Source: Rhodobacter sp.
GTDB taxonomy: Bacteria; Pseudomonadota; Alphaproteobacteria; Rhodobacterales; Rhodobacteraceae
DNA length: 64,000 nt
NCBI GenBank assembly: GCA_020637595.1
Contig: JACKKE010000006.1
Span: 1 to 64,000 of the forward strand
Direction: 5' to 3'
Position numbers and translations under genes: made by a program. The notes beneath the pieces are model-generated. The model was given only the letters and a program-made list of their open reading frames with translations. It made no database searches and was not told the origin of the DNA. Below, in pieces: positions 54,250 through 61,410 of this stretch. Position 1 is the first letter of the stretch; each line of letters starts with the position of its first letter.

Positions 54250-55665
54250 ATGACCACCGGCGACAGCCCGCGCCTGGACTGGGACCAGTTCGCCCGCATG
54301 GGCGCCGAGATTGCCGAATGGGGTGCGCGCTATCACCGCTCGCTGCCTGACCGGCCGGTGCGCGCGCCGCTGGAACCCGGCGCGGTGCGCGCGCGCTTTC
54401 CGCAGACCGTGCCGGAGAGGGGCACGGGGATCGACGGCATCCTGGCCGAGATCGACGACAAGATCGTGCCGGGGCTGACCCATTGGCAGCACCCGCGCTT
54501 TTTCGCCTACTTCCCTGCGAATGCCACGCCGCCCTCGATGCTGGCCGATTTCGTCGCCTCGATCCTCGCGCAGCAATGCATGCTCTGGCAGACCTCGCCC
54601 GCCGGGACCGAGGTCGAGACGCTGATGATGGACTGGCTGCGTCAGGGGCTGGGCCTGCCCGAGGGGTTCCACGGGGTGATCCAGGATTCTGCCTCGAGCG
54701 CGACGCTCGCGGCGGTGCTGGTGATGCGTGAGCGGGCGCTGGCCTGGGCGGGCAACCGCGCCGGGCTGGCCGGGCAGCCGCAGGTGCGGGTCTATGCCTC
54801 GGACGAGGTGCATACCTCGGTCGACCGGGCGATCTGGGTTGCGGGGATCGGCGCCGATAACCTGGTGCGGATCCCGACTCAGGGGCCTCTGCGGGCGATG
54901 AACCCGGCGGCGCTGCGCGCACAGATTGCCGCGGACCGCGCGGCGGGGATGATCCCGGCGGGCGTGGTGGCCTGCGTTGGCGGCACCGGCACCGGGGCCT
55001 GCGACGACCTGACCGAGGTGCTGGCGGTGGCGCGCGACGAGGGGCTTTACAGCCATGTCGACGCGGCCTGGGCGGGCGCGGCGATGATCTGCCCGGAATT
55101 CCGTCCTCTCTGGGCGGGGATCGAGGGGGCGGATTCGCTGGTCCTGAACCCGCATAAATGGATGGGGGTGCAGTTCGATTTCTCGGCCCATTACCTGCGC
55201 GATCCGGAACCCCTGGTGAAGACGCTGGCGATCCAGCCCGAATACCTGAAGACCCACGGCAAGGACGGGTTCATCAACTATTCCGAATGGTCGGTGCCGT
55301 TGGGCCGGCGATTCCGGGCACTGAAGCTGTGGTTCGTGCTGCGCGCCTACGGGCTGGAGGGGTTGCGCGCGGTGCTGCGCGACCATGTTCGCTGGAGCCA
55401 GTCCCTGGCCGAGGATCTGCGCGCCGATCCACGGTTCGAGATCGTCACCGAGCCGGTTTTGTCGCTCTTTACCTTTGCGCTGAAGGGCGCGGAGGACGCG
55501 GCGATGATCGACTTTGTCACCCGGGTGAACGACGACGGACGGATCTATGTCACGCAGGGCAAGACCCGGGGACGGATTGTCGTGCGCTTTCAGGTGGGCT
55601 CGTTCGCCTGCACCGAAGAGGATGTGCGCCTGGCGGGCGCGGTGTTGAAGGAAATGGCTGGGTGA
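54250..55665 (+). CDS. PLP-dependent group II amino acid decarboxylase
   Basis: This 471-residue protein matches aromatic-L-amino-acid/L-2,4-diaminobutyrate decarboxylases. It has THWQHPRFFAYFPAN near residue 75 as in aromatic amino acid decarboxylases, QDSASSATLAAVLVMRE, HVDAAWAGAAMICPE and Lys303 in LNPHKWMGV, which binds the pyridoxal phosphate. Phe-Phe-Ala-Tyr-Phe-Pro at the substrate site favours an aromatic substrate such as tryptophan, tyrosine or dopa, but specificity is not certain. GAGGAG lies 8 bp before the ATG; a GTG just before it is possible. Confidence 0.93.
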   Translation: MTTGDSPRLDWDQFARMGAEIAEWGARYHRSLPDRPVRAPLEPGAVRARFPQTVPERGTGIDGILAEIDDKIVPGLTHWQHPRFFAYFPANATPPSMLADFVASILAQQCMLWQTSPAGTEVETLMMDWLRQGLGLPEGFHGVIQDSASSATLAAVLVMRERALAWAGNRAGLAGQPQVRVYASDEVHTSVDRAIWVAGIGADNLVRIPTQGPLRAMNPAALRAQIAADRAAGMIPAGVVACVGGTGTGACDDLTEVLAVARDEGLYSHVDAAWAGAAMICPEFRPLWAGIEGADSLVLNPHKWMGVQFDFSAHYLRDPEPLVKTLAIQPEYLKTHGKDGFINYSEWSVPLGRRFRALKLWFVLRAYGLEGLRAVLRDHVRWSQSLAEDLRADPRFEIVTEPVLSLFTFALKGAEDAAMIDFVTRVNDDGRIYVTQGKTRGRIVVRFQVGSFACTEEDVRLAGAVLKEMAG

Positions 55666-55734
55666 GGCGGGGGGCTGCCCCCGTCGCCATTGGGGCTCGA
55701 ACCAATGGCGCCACACAATGGCGCCCCCCCGCCG

Positions 55735-55791
55735 CAAGGGGGTTTTCCACCCCCTTGGGAAACCCTTGAGGATATTTGGAACGCAAAGATG
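55735..55791 (+). repeat. dispersed 3'-end element, copy 3
   Basis: The hairpin CAAGGGGG-TTTTCCA-CCCCCTTG (55735-55757) is followed by GGAAACCCTT, GAGGATATTTGG and AACGCAAAGATG. It lies 70 bp after the decarboxylase stop in the same orientation. Its final ATG (55789) is the start codon of the following aldolase gene. Confidence 0.85.
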
Positions 55792-56547
55792 CAGAAAAAC
55801 GAGTTCAAGGCGGCGCTCAAGCGCGGTGCGGTGCAGATCGGTTGCTGGGTCGGTCTGGCGGATGGCTATGCGGCCGAGATCGCCGGCGAGGCCGGGTTCG
55901 ACTGGTTGCTGATCGACGGCGAACATGCGCCCAATGACATCCGCTCGATGCGCGAGCAGTTGACGGCGTTGGGGCGCTCGTCGTCGCATCCGGTGATCCG
56001 GCTGCCGGTGGGCGAGGTCTGGATGGTCAAGCAGGCGATGGACATCGGCGCGCAGACACTGCTGATCCCGCTGGTGGAAACGGGTGCCCAGGCCGAAGAG
56101 CTGGTGCGGGCGATGCGCTACGCGCCGTCAGGGATCCGCGGCATGGGCGCGGCGCTGGCCCGGGCCTCGCGGTTCTCGGGGATCGAGGGCTATATTCACA
56201 AAGCCGATGCCGAGGCCTGTCTTCTGGTGCAGGTCGAGACCGTCAAGGGGCTCGAGGCGCTGGACGATATCCTGGCGGTCGAAGGGGTGGACGGGGTGTT
56301 CATCGGTCCGGCCGACCTGTCGGCGGACATGGGCTATCCGGGGAATGCCGGCGCACCCGAGGTGGTGGCGGCGATCCGCGATGCGATCACCCGGATCCGC
56401 GCGGCCGGCAGGGCGGCGGGAATCCTGTCGACCGAGGAGGCGCAGGCGCGCAGCTGGATCGAGACGGGCGCGAATTTCGTGGCGGTCGGGATCGACGTCG
56501 TGCTGCTGGCGAACGGGTTGCGGGCGCTGGCGGCCAGGTTCCGCTGA
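55789..56547 (+). CDS. HpcH/HpaI-family aldolase
   Basis: This 252-residue class II aldolase family protein has GFDWLLIDGEHAPND (base and metal region), VIRLPVGEVWMVKQAMDIGA, VQVETVKGLEALDDI (metal ligand Glu) and IGPADLSADMGYPG (Asp ligand). Relatives cleave 4-hydroxy-2-oxoheptanedioate or 2-keto-3-deoxy sugar acids to pyruvate plus an aldehyde; the exact substrate is not clear. The start ATG is the last three bases of a dispersed repeat and lacks a clear Shine-Dalgarno apart from GAGG 18 bp upstream. Confidence 0.92.
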   Translation: MQKNEFKAALKRGAVQIGCWVGLADGYAAEIAGEAGFDWLLIDGEHAPNDIRSMREQLTALGRSSSHPVIRLPVGEVWMVKQAMDIGAQTLLIPLVETGAQAEELVRAMRYAPSGIRGMGAALARASRFSGIEGYIHKADAEACLLVQVETVKGLEALDDILAVEGVDGVFIGPADLSADMGYPGNAGAPEVVAAIRDAITRIRAAGRAAGILSTEEAQARSWIETGANFVAVGIDVVLLANGLRALAARFR

Positions 56548-56555
56548 GGGGTGCG

Positions 56556-57467
56556 ATGCGGGTTCTGACCTTCAACGTGCAGAACCTGCGCCTGCGCCGG
56601 GTCGGCGGCCACGACCGGCTGGACGGCGCGCGGGATTTCGACGACCCGGCGGATGCGCTGGACCGGGCGCTGGATTTCGCCGACCGGCGGTTGACCGCGG
56701 CGGTTCTGGCGCGCGGCGATGCTGATGTCTGCCTGCTGCAGGAGGTGTTCGACCGGGATTCGCTGGACTGGTTCCACGACCATCTGTTGTCGGCGGCCGG
56801 GGCGGCGCCCTGGCCCTGGCGGGCCTGCTTGCCGGGCAATGACGGGGCCGGACGGGATCTGGCGGTGATGGCGCGCCGGCCCTTTGCCGCGATCAGCCAC
56901 GCGCGGCTGCTGCCCGAGGAGATCGGGCTGGAGGGGGCGCCGGGCACCAAGCCGGGCCGGCCGGTGTTCTGCCGGGACTGCCTGCAGGTCGAACTGGGCG
57001 CGCTGGTTCTGTTCGTCGTGCATTTCAAGGCCCCCTGGCCGGACCCCGAAACGGCCTGGGCGCAGCGCCGGGCCGAGGCGCTGGCGGTGCGCCGGCTGAT
57101 CGCGCGGCGGTTCGACGACCCGGCGGCGGCGCTCTGGCTGGTGGCGGGCGATCTGAACGACCCGCAGCACGACACCGAACGGGCGGTGGCGCCGCTTCTG
57201 CAGGGGTTTTCCGTCGATCTGGCGGCGCGGGTGCCCGAGGGGGACCGCTGGACCTGGTGGCACGAGGAAGGCCGCCGCGGCAACCCCGATGCGTTGCTGG
57301 CCTCGCCGGCGCTGGCTGCGCGCTGGCCCTTGGCGGTGCCGCAGGTGGTCCGGGCAGGAATGGGGCGCGACGCGGGGGGCGCGGGGGCGCGGTTCGAGGA
57401 TGTCGGCGCGCGGCGGCCGCATGCGAGCGACCATGCAGCACTGGTCTTGGATCTTCCGGGGCTCTAG
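56556..57467 (+). CDS. endonuclease/exonuclease/phosphatase family hydrolase
   Basis: This 303-residue protein starts RVLTFNVQNLRLRR (Asn ligand), has CLLQEVFDRDSLDWF (metal Glu), VHFKAPWPD, a GDLNDPQHDTER segment (Asp-x-Asn) and ends HASDHAALVLDL (catalytic His), the full EEP motif set. The family includes nucleases, sphingomyelinases and lipid phosphatases; the substrate is unknown. No signal peptide is visible. GAGGGG precedes the ATG, 8 bp after the aldolase stop, so the two are probably co-transcribed. Confidence 0.9.
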   Translation: MRVLTFNVQNLRLRRVGGHDRLDGARDFDDPADALDRALDFADRRLTAAVLARGDADVCLLQEVFDRDSLDWFHDHLLSAAGAAPWPWRACLPGNDGAGRDLAVMARRPFAAISHARLLPEEIGLEGAPGTKPGRPVFCRDCLQVELGALVLFVVHFKAPWPDPETAWAQRRAEALAVRRLIARRFDDPAAALWLVAGDLNDPQHDTERAVAPLLQGFSVDLAARVPEGDRWTWWHEEGRRGNPDALLASPALAARWPLAVPQVVRAGMGRDAGGAGARFEDVGARRPHASDHAALVLDLPGL

Positions 57468-57474
57468 GCTCGGG

Positions 57475-57505
57475 CTGTCACTGTTCTGTTACACCCGCCT
57501 GTCAC
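57475..57505 (+). promoter_or_regulatory. Pho box(es) upstream of phoR
   Basis: CTGTCAC-TGTT-CTGTTAC (57475-57492) fits the Pho box plan of two 7-bp half-sites 11 bp apart, and a third CTGTCAC occurs at 57499-57505. PhoB bound here would autoregulate phoR-phoU-phoB. It begins only 8 bp after the EEP stop codon. Confidence 0.75.
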
Positions 57506-57526
57506 AACCCCTGTCGAGCCCGTTTC

Positions 57527-58618
57527 ATGCGCCAAGGCCCGTTGTCGATGCCCGAAGATCTGCGCCATTGCGCCGCGCTGCTGGATGCCTTGCCCGATCC
57601 GGCCTTGCTGGTCGGCCAGGCGCGCCGGATCCTGATGGCGAATCCCTCCGCCAACGAGCTGTTCGGCGCCCAGGTGACCGGTCAGTCGGTGATGTCCTAC
57701 CTGCGCCAGCCCGAAGCCACCGCGGCACTGGAAAAGGGGTTCGCGGTGCTTGACGGCGCACCGCCCCCGGCGACGCCGGTCGAGGCGCGGATGATCCAGG
57801 CTGCGCCGACCCGCGAGACGGTTCTCCGGGTCAGCGTGGCGCCGGTCGCGGCCTCGATCGGCCTGCCGCTGCTGCTGATCACCCTGCGCGATATCAGCCA
57901 TCTGGAGCAGGCCGAGCAGCAGCGTCGTGATTTCGTCGCCAATGTCAGCCACGAGCTGCGCTCGCCGCTGACCGTGCTGGCGGGGTTCATCGAGACGCTC
58001 AAGGGGCCCGCGCGCAACGACCCCGAGGCCACCGCCAGTTTCCTCGACATCATGGAGCGCGAGGCGCAGCGGATGACGCGGCTGGTTTCGGACCTGCTGT
58101 CGCTGTCGCGGGTGGAATCCGAAGAGCGGGTGCGCCCGCGCGGGCAGGTGTCGCTGTCCGAGGTGTTGCGGGCGACGCTGGCGGCCTTGCGTCCGCAGAT
58201 CGAAGAGGCCGGGGTCGTCGTCGATTTCGCGGATCTGCCCGAGGCCCCGGCGATCCCGGGCGATCGCGACCAGCTGGTCCAGGTGTTTCACAACCTCGTG
58301 GAAAATGCGCTGAAATACGGCGGATCGGGCGGCCGGGTGCAGATTGCCCTGCAGCGGCTCGATGCGGTGCCGGGGATGGCCGGCCCGGTGCTGCGGGTCG
58401 AGGTGCGCGATTTCGGCGACGGTATCGACCCGATCCATATTCCGCGCCTGACCGAACGGTTTTACCGTGTCGACGGGCACCGCTCGCGGTCGATGGGCGG
58501 GACTGGTCTGGGGCTGGCAATCGTCAAGCATATCGTGAACCGGCACCGCGGCAGGTTTACCATCCGTTCGACCCGGGGCGAGGGCAGCACCTTCTCGGTG
58601 ACGCTGCCCTTGGCCTGA
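57527..58618 (+). CDS. phoR: phosphate-regulon sensor kinase PhoR
   Basis: This 363-residue histidine kinase has an N-terminal PAS-like domain (LLDALPDPALLVGQARRILMANPSANELFG), then the phospho-acceptor His142 in FVANVSHELRSPLTVLAGF, and ATPase boxes N (VFHNLVENALKYGG), G1 (DFGDGI), F (RFYRVD) and G2 (GGTGLGLAIVKH). Sequence and neighbours fit PhoR. It has no membrane helix, unlike enteric PhoR. The ATG at 57548 is an alternative start 21 bp further on. PhoU and PhoB follow directly. Confidence 0.88.
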   Translation: MRQGPLSMPEDLRHCAALLDALPDPALLVGQARRILMANPSANELFGAQVTGQSVMSYLRQPEATAALEKGFAVLDGAPPPATPVEARMIQAAPTRETVLRVSVAPVAASIGLPLLLITLRDISHLEQAEQQRRDFVANVSHELRSPLTVLAGFIETLKGPARNDPEATASFLDIMEREAQRMTRLVSDLLSLSRVESEERVRPRGQVSLSEVLRATLAALRPQIEEAGVVVDFADLPEAPAIPGDRDQLVQVFHNLVENALKYGGSGGRVQIALQRLDAVPGMAGPVLRVEVRDFGDGIDPIHIPRLTERFYRVDGHRSRSMGGTGLGLAIVKHIVNRHRGRFTIRSTRGEGSTFSVTLPLA

Positions 58619-58679
58619 GTTTCACCGAACCGTCACAATCCGGCGCTAGGGTGCCGCCAGAAACAAGAGACCACATACC

Positions 58680-59390
58680 ATGACCCGAGAGCATATCGAT
58701 TCCTCCTTTGACCAGGATCTGGAAATCATCCGCGAGGCCATGCTCGCGATGGGCGGCCGCGTCGAAGAGGCGATTACCCTGGCGGCCAAGGCGCTTGAGG
58801 ACCGCGACGAGGACCTCGCGCAATCGGTGATCGAGGGCGATCACGCGATCGACCGGATCGAGGAAGAGATCGACCATCAGGTGGTTCGCCTGCTGGCCTT
58901 GCGCCAGCCGCAGGCGCGCGATCTGCGGGTGGTGATCTCGGTGATGAAGATGGCGGCCGACCTCGAACGGCTGGGCGACTATGCCAAGAACATGGCCAAG
59001 CGCGTGTCGGTTCTGGCGGGCGGCGCGCAGATCGAGGGCGCGGGCGCGGCGATCCGGCGGCAGGCGCGGCAGGTGGGGCAGATGCTCAAGGACATGCTCG
59101 ACGCCTTCGCCGGGCTCGATGTGGCGCTGGCCGAGGACGTGATCGCCCGCGACGTCGAGGTGGATCACATGACCAACGCGCTGTTTCGCGAATTCATCAC
59201 CCACATGATGGAGGATCCGCGCAACATCTCGGCCTGCCTGCACTACACCTTCATCGCCAAGAACGTCGAACGGATGGGCGATCTGGTGACCCAGTCGGCC
59301 GAGCATGTGGTGTTCCTGGCGACCGGGGAACGCCCCGGTGACCGGCCCAAGGGCGCCTCGACCGCAACCATCGACATGAGCGACGACTGA
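58680..59390 (+). CDS. phoU: phosphate transport regulator PhoU
   Basis: This 236-residue protein has two three-helix PhoU repeats with the family motif VIEGDHAIDRIEEEID (first repeat) and VIARDVEVDHMTNALFREF (second), metal-binding E/D-x-x-x-D pairs. PhoU links the Pst transporter to PhoR and represses signalling when phosphate is plentiful. It lies between phoR and phoB. The pst genes that normally precede it are not present here. CCGTCACA upstream at ~58634 hints at a weak Pho half-site. Confidence 0.96.
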   Translation: MTREHIDSSFDQDLEIIREAMLAMGGRVEEAITLAAKALEDRDEDLAQSVIEGDHAIDRIEEEIDHQVVRLLALRQPQARDLRVVISVMKMAADLERLGDYAKNMAKRVSVLAGGAQIEGAGAAIRRQARQVGQMLKDMLDAFAGLDVALAEDVIARDVEVDHMTNALFREFITHMMEDPRNISACLHYTFIAKNVERMGDLVTQSAEHVVFLATGERPGDRPKGASTATIDMSDD

Positions 59391-59401
59391 GGATCATGCT
59401 G

Positions 59402-60094
59402 ATGAGCCGACCCGATACGCCGCTGGTGCTGGTTGTCGACGACGAACCGGCACAGCGCGCCTTGCTGAGCTACAACCTCGAGGCGGCGGGGTTCCGCGTC
59501 GCCACCGCCTCGGACGGCGAGGAGGCCCTGCTGCTGGTCGCCGAGGAAGCGCCCGACGTGATCTTGCTGGACTGGATGCTGCCGCGGGTCTCGGGGATCG
59601 AGGTGTGTCGCCAGCTGAAGTCGCACAAGGGCGCGGCGGATGCGGCGATCATCATGGTCTCGGCCCGTTCGGACGAGGCCGACCGGGTGCGTGGCCTGGA
59701 AACCGGGGCGGATGACTATATCACCAAGCCCTATTCGGTGACCGAGCTGCTGGCGCGAGTGCGCGCCAACCTGCGCCGGGTGCGCCCGGCGCAATCGGGC
59801 CGCGCGCTCGAGGTCAGCGGGCTGCGCCTCGACCCGGAATCGCACCGCGTGCACCGTGATGGCAAGGAATTGCACCTCGGCCCGACCGAATTTCGCCTGC
59901 TCAGCGCGCTGATGGAACGCCCGGGCCGGGTCTGGACCCGCGAGGCGCTTCTGGACCGGGTCTGGGGCCGCGATATCTATGTCGATACCCGCACCGTCGA
60001 CGTGCATATCGGCCGGCTGCGCAAGGCGTTGAGCGTGCATGGCGGCGACGACCCGATCCGCACCGTGCGCGGCGCCGGCTATTCGCTGGAATAA
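59402..60094 (+). CDS. phoB: phosphate-regulon response regulator PhoB
   Basis: This 230-residue OmpR-type regulator has a receiver domain with acidic pocket VVDDEPAQ, phospho-acceptor Asp57 in ILLDWMLPRVSG and Lys in ITKPYSVTEL, followed by a winged-helix DNA-binding domain (ELHLGPTEFRLLSALM, RTVDVHIGRLRKAL, IRTVRGAGYSLE). This close set identifies PhoB. The second ATG (59402) has GAGG 9 bp upstream and is preferred to the ATG at 59396. Confidence 0.95.
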   Translation: MSRPDTPLVLVVDDEPAQRALLSYNLEAAGFRVATASDGEEALLLVAEEAPDVILLDWMLPRVSGIEVCRQLKSHKGAADAAIIMVSARSDEADRVRGLETGADDYITKPYSVTELLARVRANLRRVRPAQSGRALEVSGLRLDPESHRVHRDGKELHLGPTEFRLLSALMERPGRVWTREALLDRVWGRDIYVDTRTVDVHIGRLRKALSVHGGDDPIRTVRGAGYSLE

Positions 60095-60123
60095 GCGGGA
60101 CGTGACACCGGGTCGAGTCCAGC

Positions 60124-60165
60124 GGTTCGACTCGGGTGGTTTGACTCCGGCGGCTTGACTCGGGC
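60124..60165. repeat. three tandem 14-bp units upstream of the aminotransferase gene
   Basis: GGTTCGACTCGGGT, GGTTTGACTCCGGC and GGCTTGACTCGGGC follow one another without gaps, 48 bp before the next ATG. The TTGACTC core recurs at one per 14 bp. It could be a regulator array or contain a -35 (TTGACT) of the aminotransferase gene. Confidence 0.8.
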
Positions 60166-60212
60166 CGCCCGCGCGGTGCCAATCGGGGCACAGCACGGCG
60201 AGGGGAAAGACC

Positions 60213-61130
60213 ATGACCACCACCACAACAACGGCAGCCCAGGGCTATGTCCCCGATCCGCGCAACGACGGCGTGCTGGTCTGGGTCAACGGCGATCTGG
60301 TGCCCAAGGCGCAGGCGGTGGTCAGCGTCTTCGACGCGGGTTTCGGCTTTGGTGACGGGGTCTGGGAAGGTCTGCGGCTGGTGCGCGGGCGCATCCTGCA
60401 ACGCGAGGCGCATCTCGACCGTCTGTTCGAGGGCGCGCGGGCCATCGCGCTGGACATCCCGCAAGGCCGTGCCGGGATCGACGCGGCGATTGACGGGGTG
60501 CTGGCGGCGAACGGGATGACCGACGGCGCGCATCTGCGGCTGATGGTGACCCGTGGGGTGAAAGCCACCGCCAACCAGGATCCGCGCTTCATCCTGTCCG
60601 GGCCGACGGTGGTGATCACCGCCGAATACAAGACCCCGCGCCCCGAGGCGCGCGCGCGTGGGCTGACGCTCTTCACCTCGACGTTCCGCACCTCGGGGCC
60701 GGATGTCTTCGACCTGCACCTGAACTCCCATTCCCGGCTGAACCTGATCCAGGCGCTGATCCAGGCGATCAATGCCGGCGCCGACGAGGCGCTGATGCTC
60801 GACCCGCGGGGATTCGTCGCCTCGTGCAACTCGACCAATTTCTTCATCGTGCGCGGCGGCGAGATCTGGACCTCGACCGGCAACTATTCCTTCCGCGGCA
60901 TCACCCAACGCGCGGTGATCGAGGCCTGCCGGGCGGCGGGGATCACCGTGCGCGAAGGCGACATGACGCTGGCGCAGGTCTATGCGGCGGATGAAGCCTT
61001 CGTCACCGGCACGCTGGGCGGTGTCACGCCGGTCACCCGGATCGACGGCCGCATGATCGGCACCGGCGCACCGGGTCCGCTCACCGACCGGGCCCGTGCG
61101 CTCTATGAGGCGGCTGTCTATCCGGTGTGA
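60213..61130 (+). CDS. class IV aminotransferase-like protein lacking the usual lysine
   Basis: This 305-residue protein matches fold-type IV PLP enzymes (branched-chain or D-amino acid aminotransferase, aminodeoxychorismate lyase). It has VWVNGDLVPKAQAVVSVFDAGFGFGDGVWEGLRL, ADEALMLDPRGFVASCNSTNFFIV and GTLGGVTPVTRIDGR. Where relatives have the PLP-binding Lys (L-K-x-L-N), this sequence reads HLNSHSRLNLIQAL (residues 169-182), with Asn171 or His173 at the position. It might therefore act differently from a transaminase. GAGGGGAAAG precedes the ATG. Confidence 0.8.
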   Translation: MTTTTTTAAQGYVPDPRNDGVLVWVNGDLVPKAQAVVSVFDAGFGFGDGVWEGLRLVRGRILQREAHLDRLFEGARAIALDIPQGRAGIDAAIDGVLAANGMTDGAHLRLMVTRGVKATANQDPRFILSGPTVVITAEYKTPRPEARARGLTLFTSTFRTSGPDVFDLHLNSHSRLNLIQALIQAINAGADEALMLDPRGFVASCNSTNFFIVRGGEIWTSTGNYSFRGITQRAVIEACRAAGITVREGDMTLAQVYAADEAFVTGTLGGVTPVTRIDGRMIGTGAPGPLTDRARALYEAAVYPV

Positions 61131-61212
61131 CGGGGGCGCTCCCGCACTCTGTCACGGATCAAAGATCCGCTCCGCCGTTTGGGCCGGGCTCGCGTGCCGC
61201 GAGCCTGAAGAA

Positions 61213-61272
61213 AGGGGGCTTTGCCCCCTCGCCCTGCGGGCTCACCCCCAGGATATTTGAAACGCAAAGATG
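61213..61272 (+). repeat. dispersed 3'-end element, copy 4
   Basis: The hairpin AGGGGGC-TTT-GCCCCCT (61213-61229) precedes a C-rich spacer and AGGATATTTGAA then ACGCAAAGATG (to 61272). It follows the aminotransferase stop by 82 bp in the same orientation and faces copy 5 across a 14-bp gap. Confidence 0.8.
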
Positions 61273-61286
61273 AAGCGATGTTGGCC

Positions 61287-61342
61287 CATCTTTGCGTCTT
61301 AAATATCCTCGGGGGATCCAAGGGGGTGGAAAACCCCCTTGG
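61287..61342 (-). repeat. dispersed 3'-end element, copy 5 (inverted)
   Basis: Read on the minus strand it is CCAAGGGGG-TTTTCCA-CCCCCTTGG, a short spacer, GAGGATATTTAAG and ACGCAAAGATG. It begins 69 bp after the FAD-oxidase stop, in that gene's direction. With copy 4 it forms a large inverted repeat between two convergent genes. Confidence 0.85.
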
Positions 61343-61410
61343 CGGGGTGCGGGGCTGGCCCCGCGCGGGCCGAGGGGGCTCGATGCCCCCGAGGCACGCC
61401 CCCAACAGGG

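Noticed and set aside
55690..55735. tRNA-like GGGCTCGAACC near inverted GGCGCC segments
   Set aside because: No acceptor stem, anticodon arm or D-arm could be matched; it is part of the GC-rich hairpin region after the decarboxylase gene.
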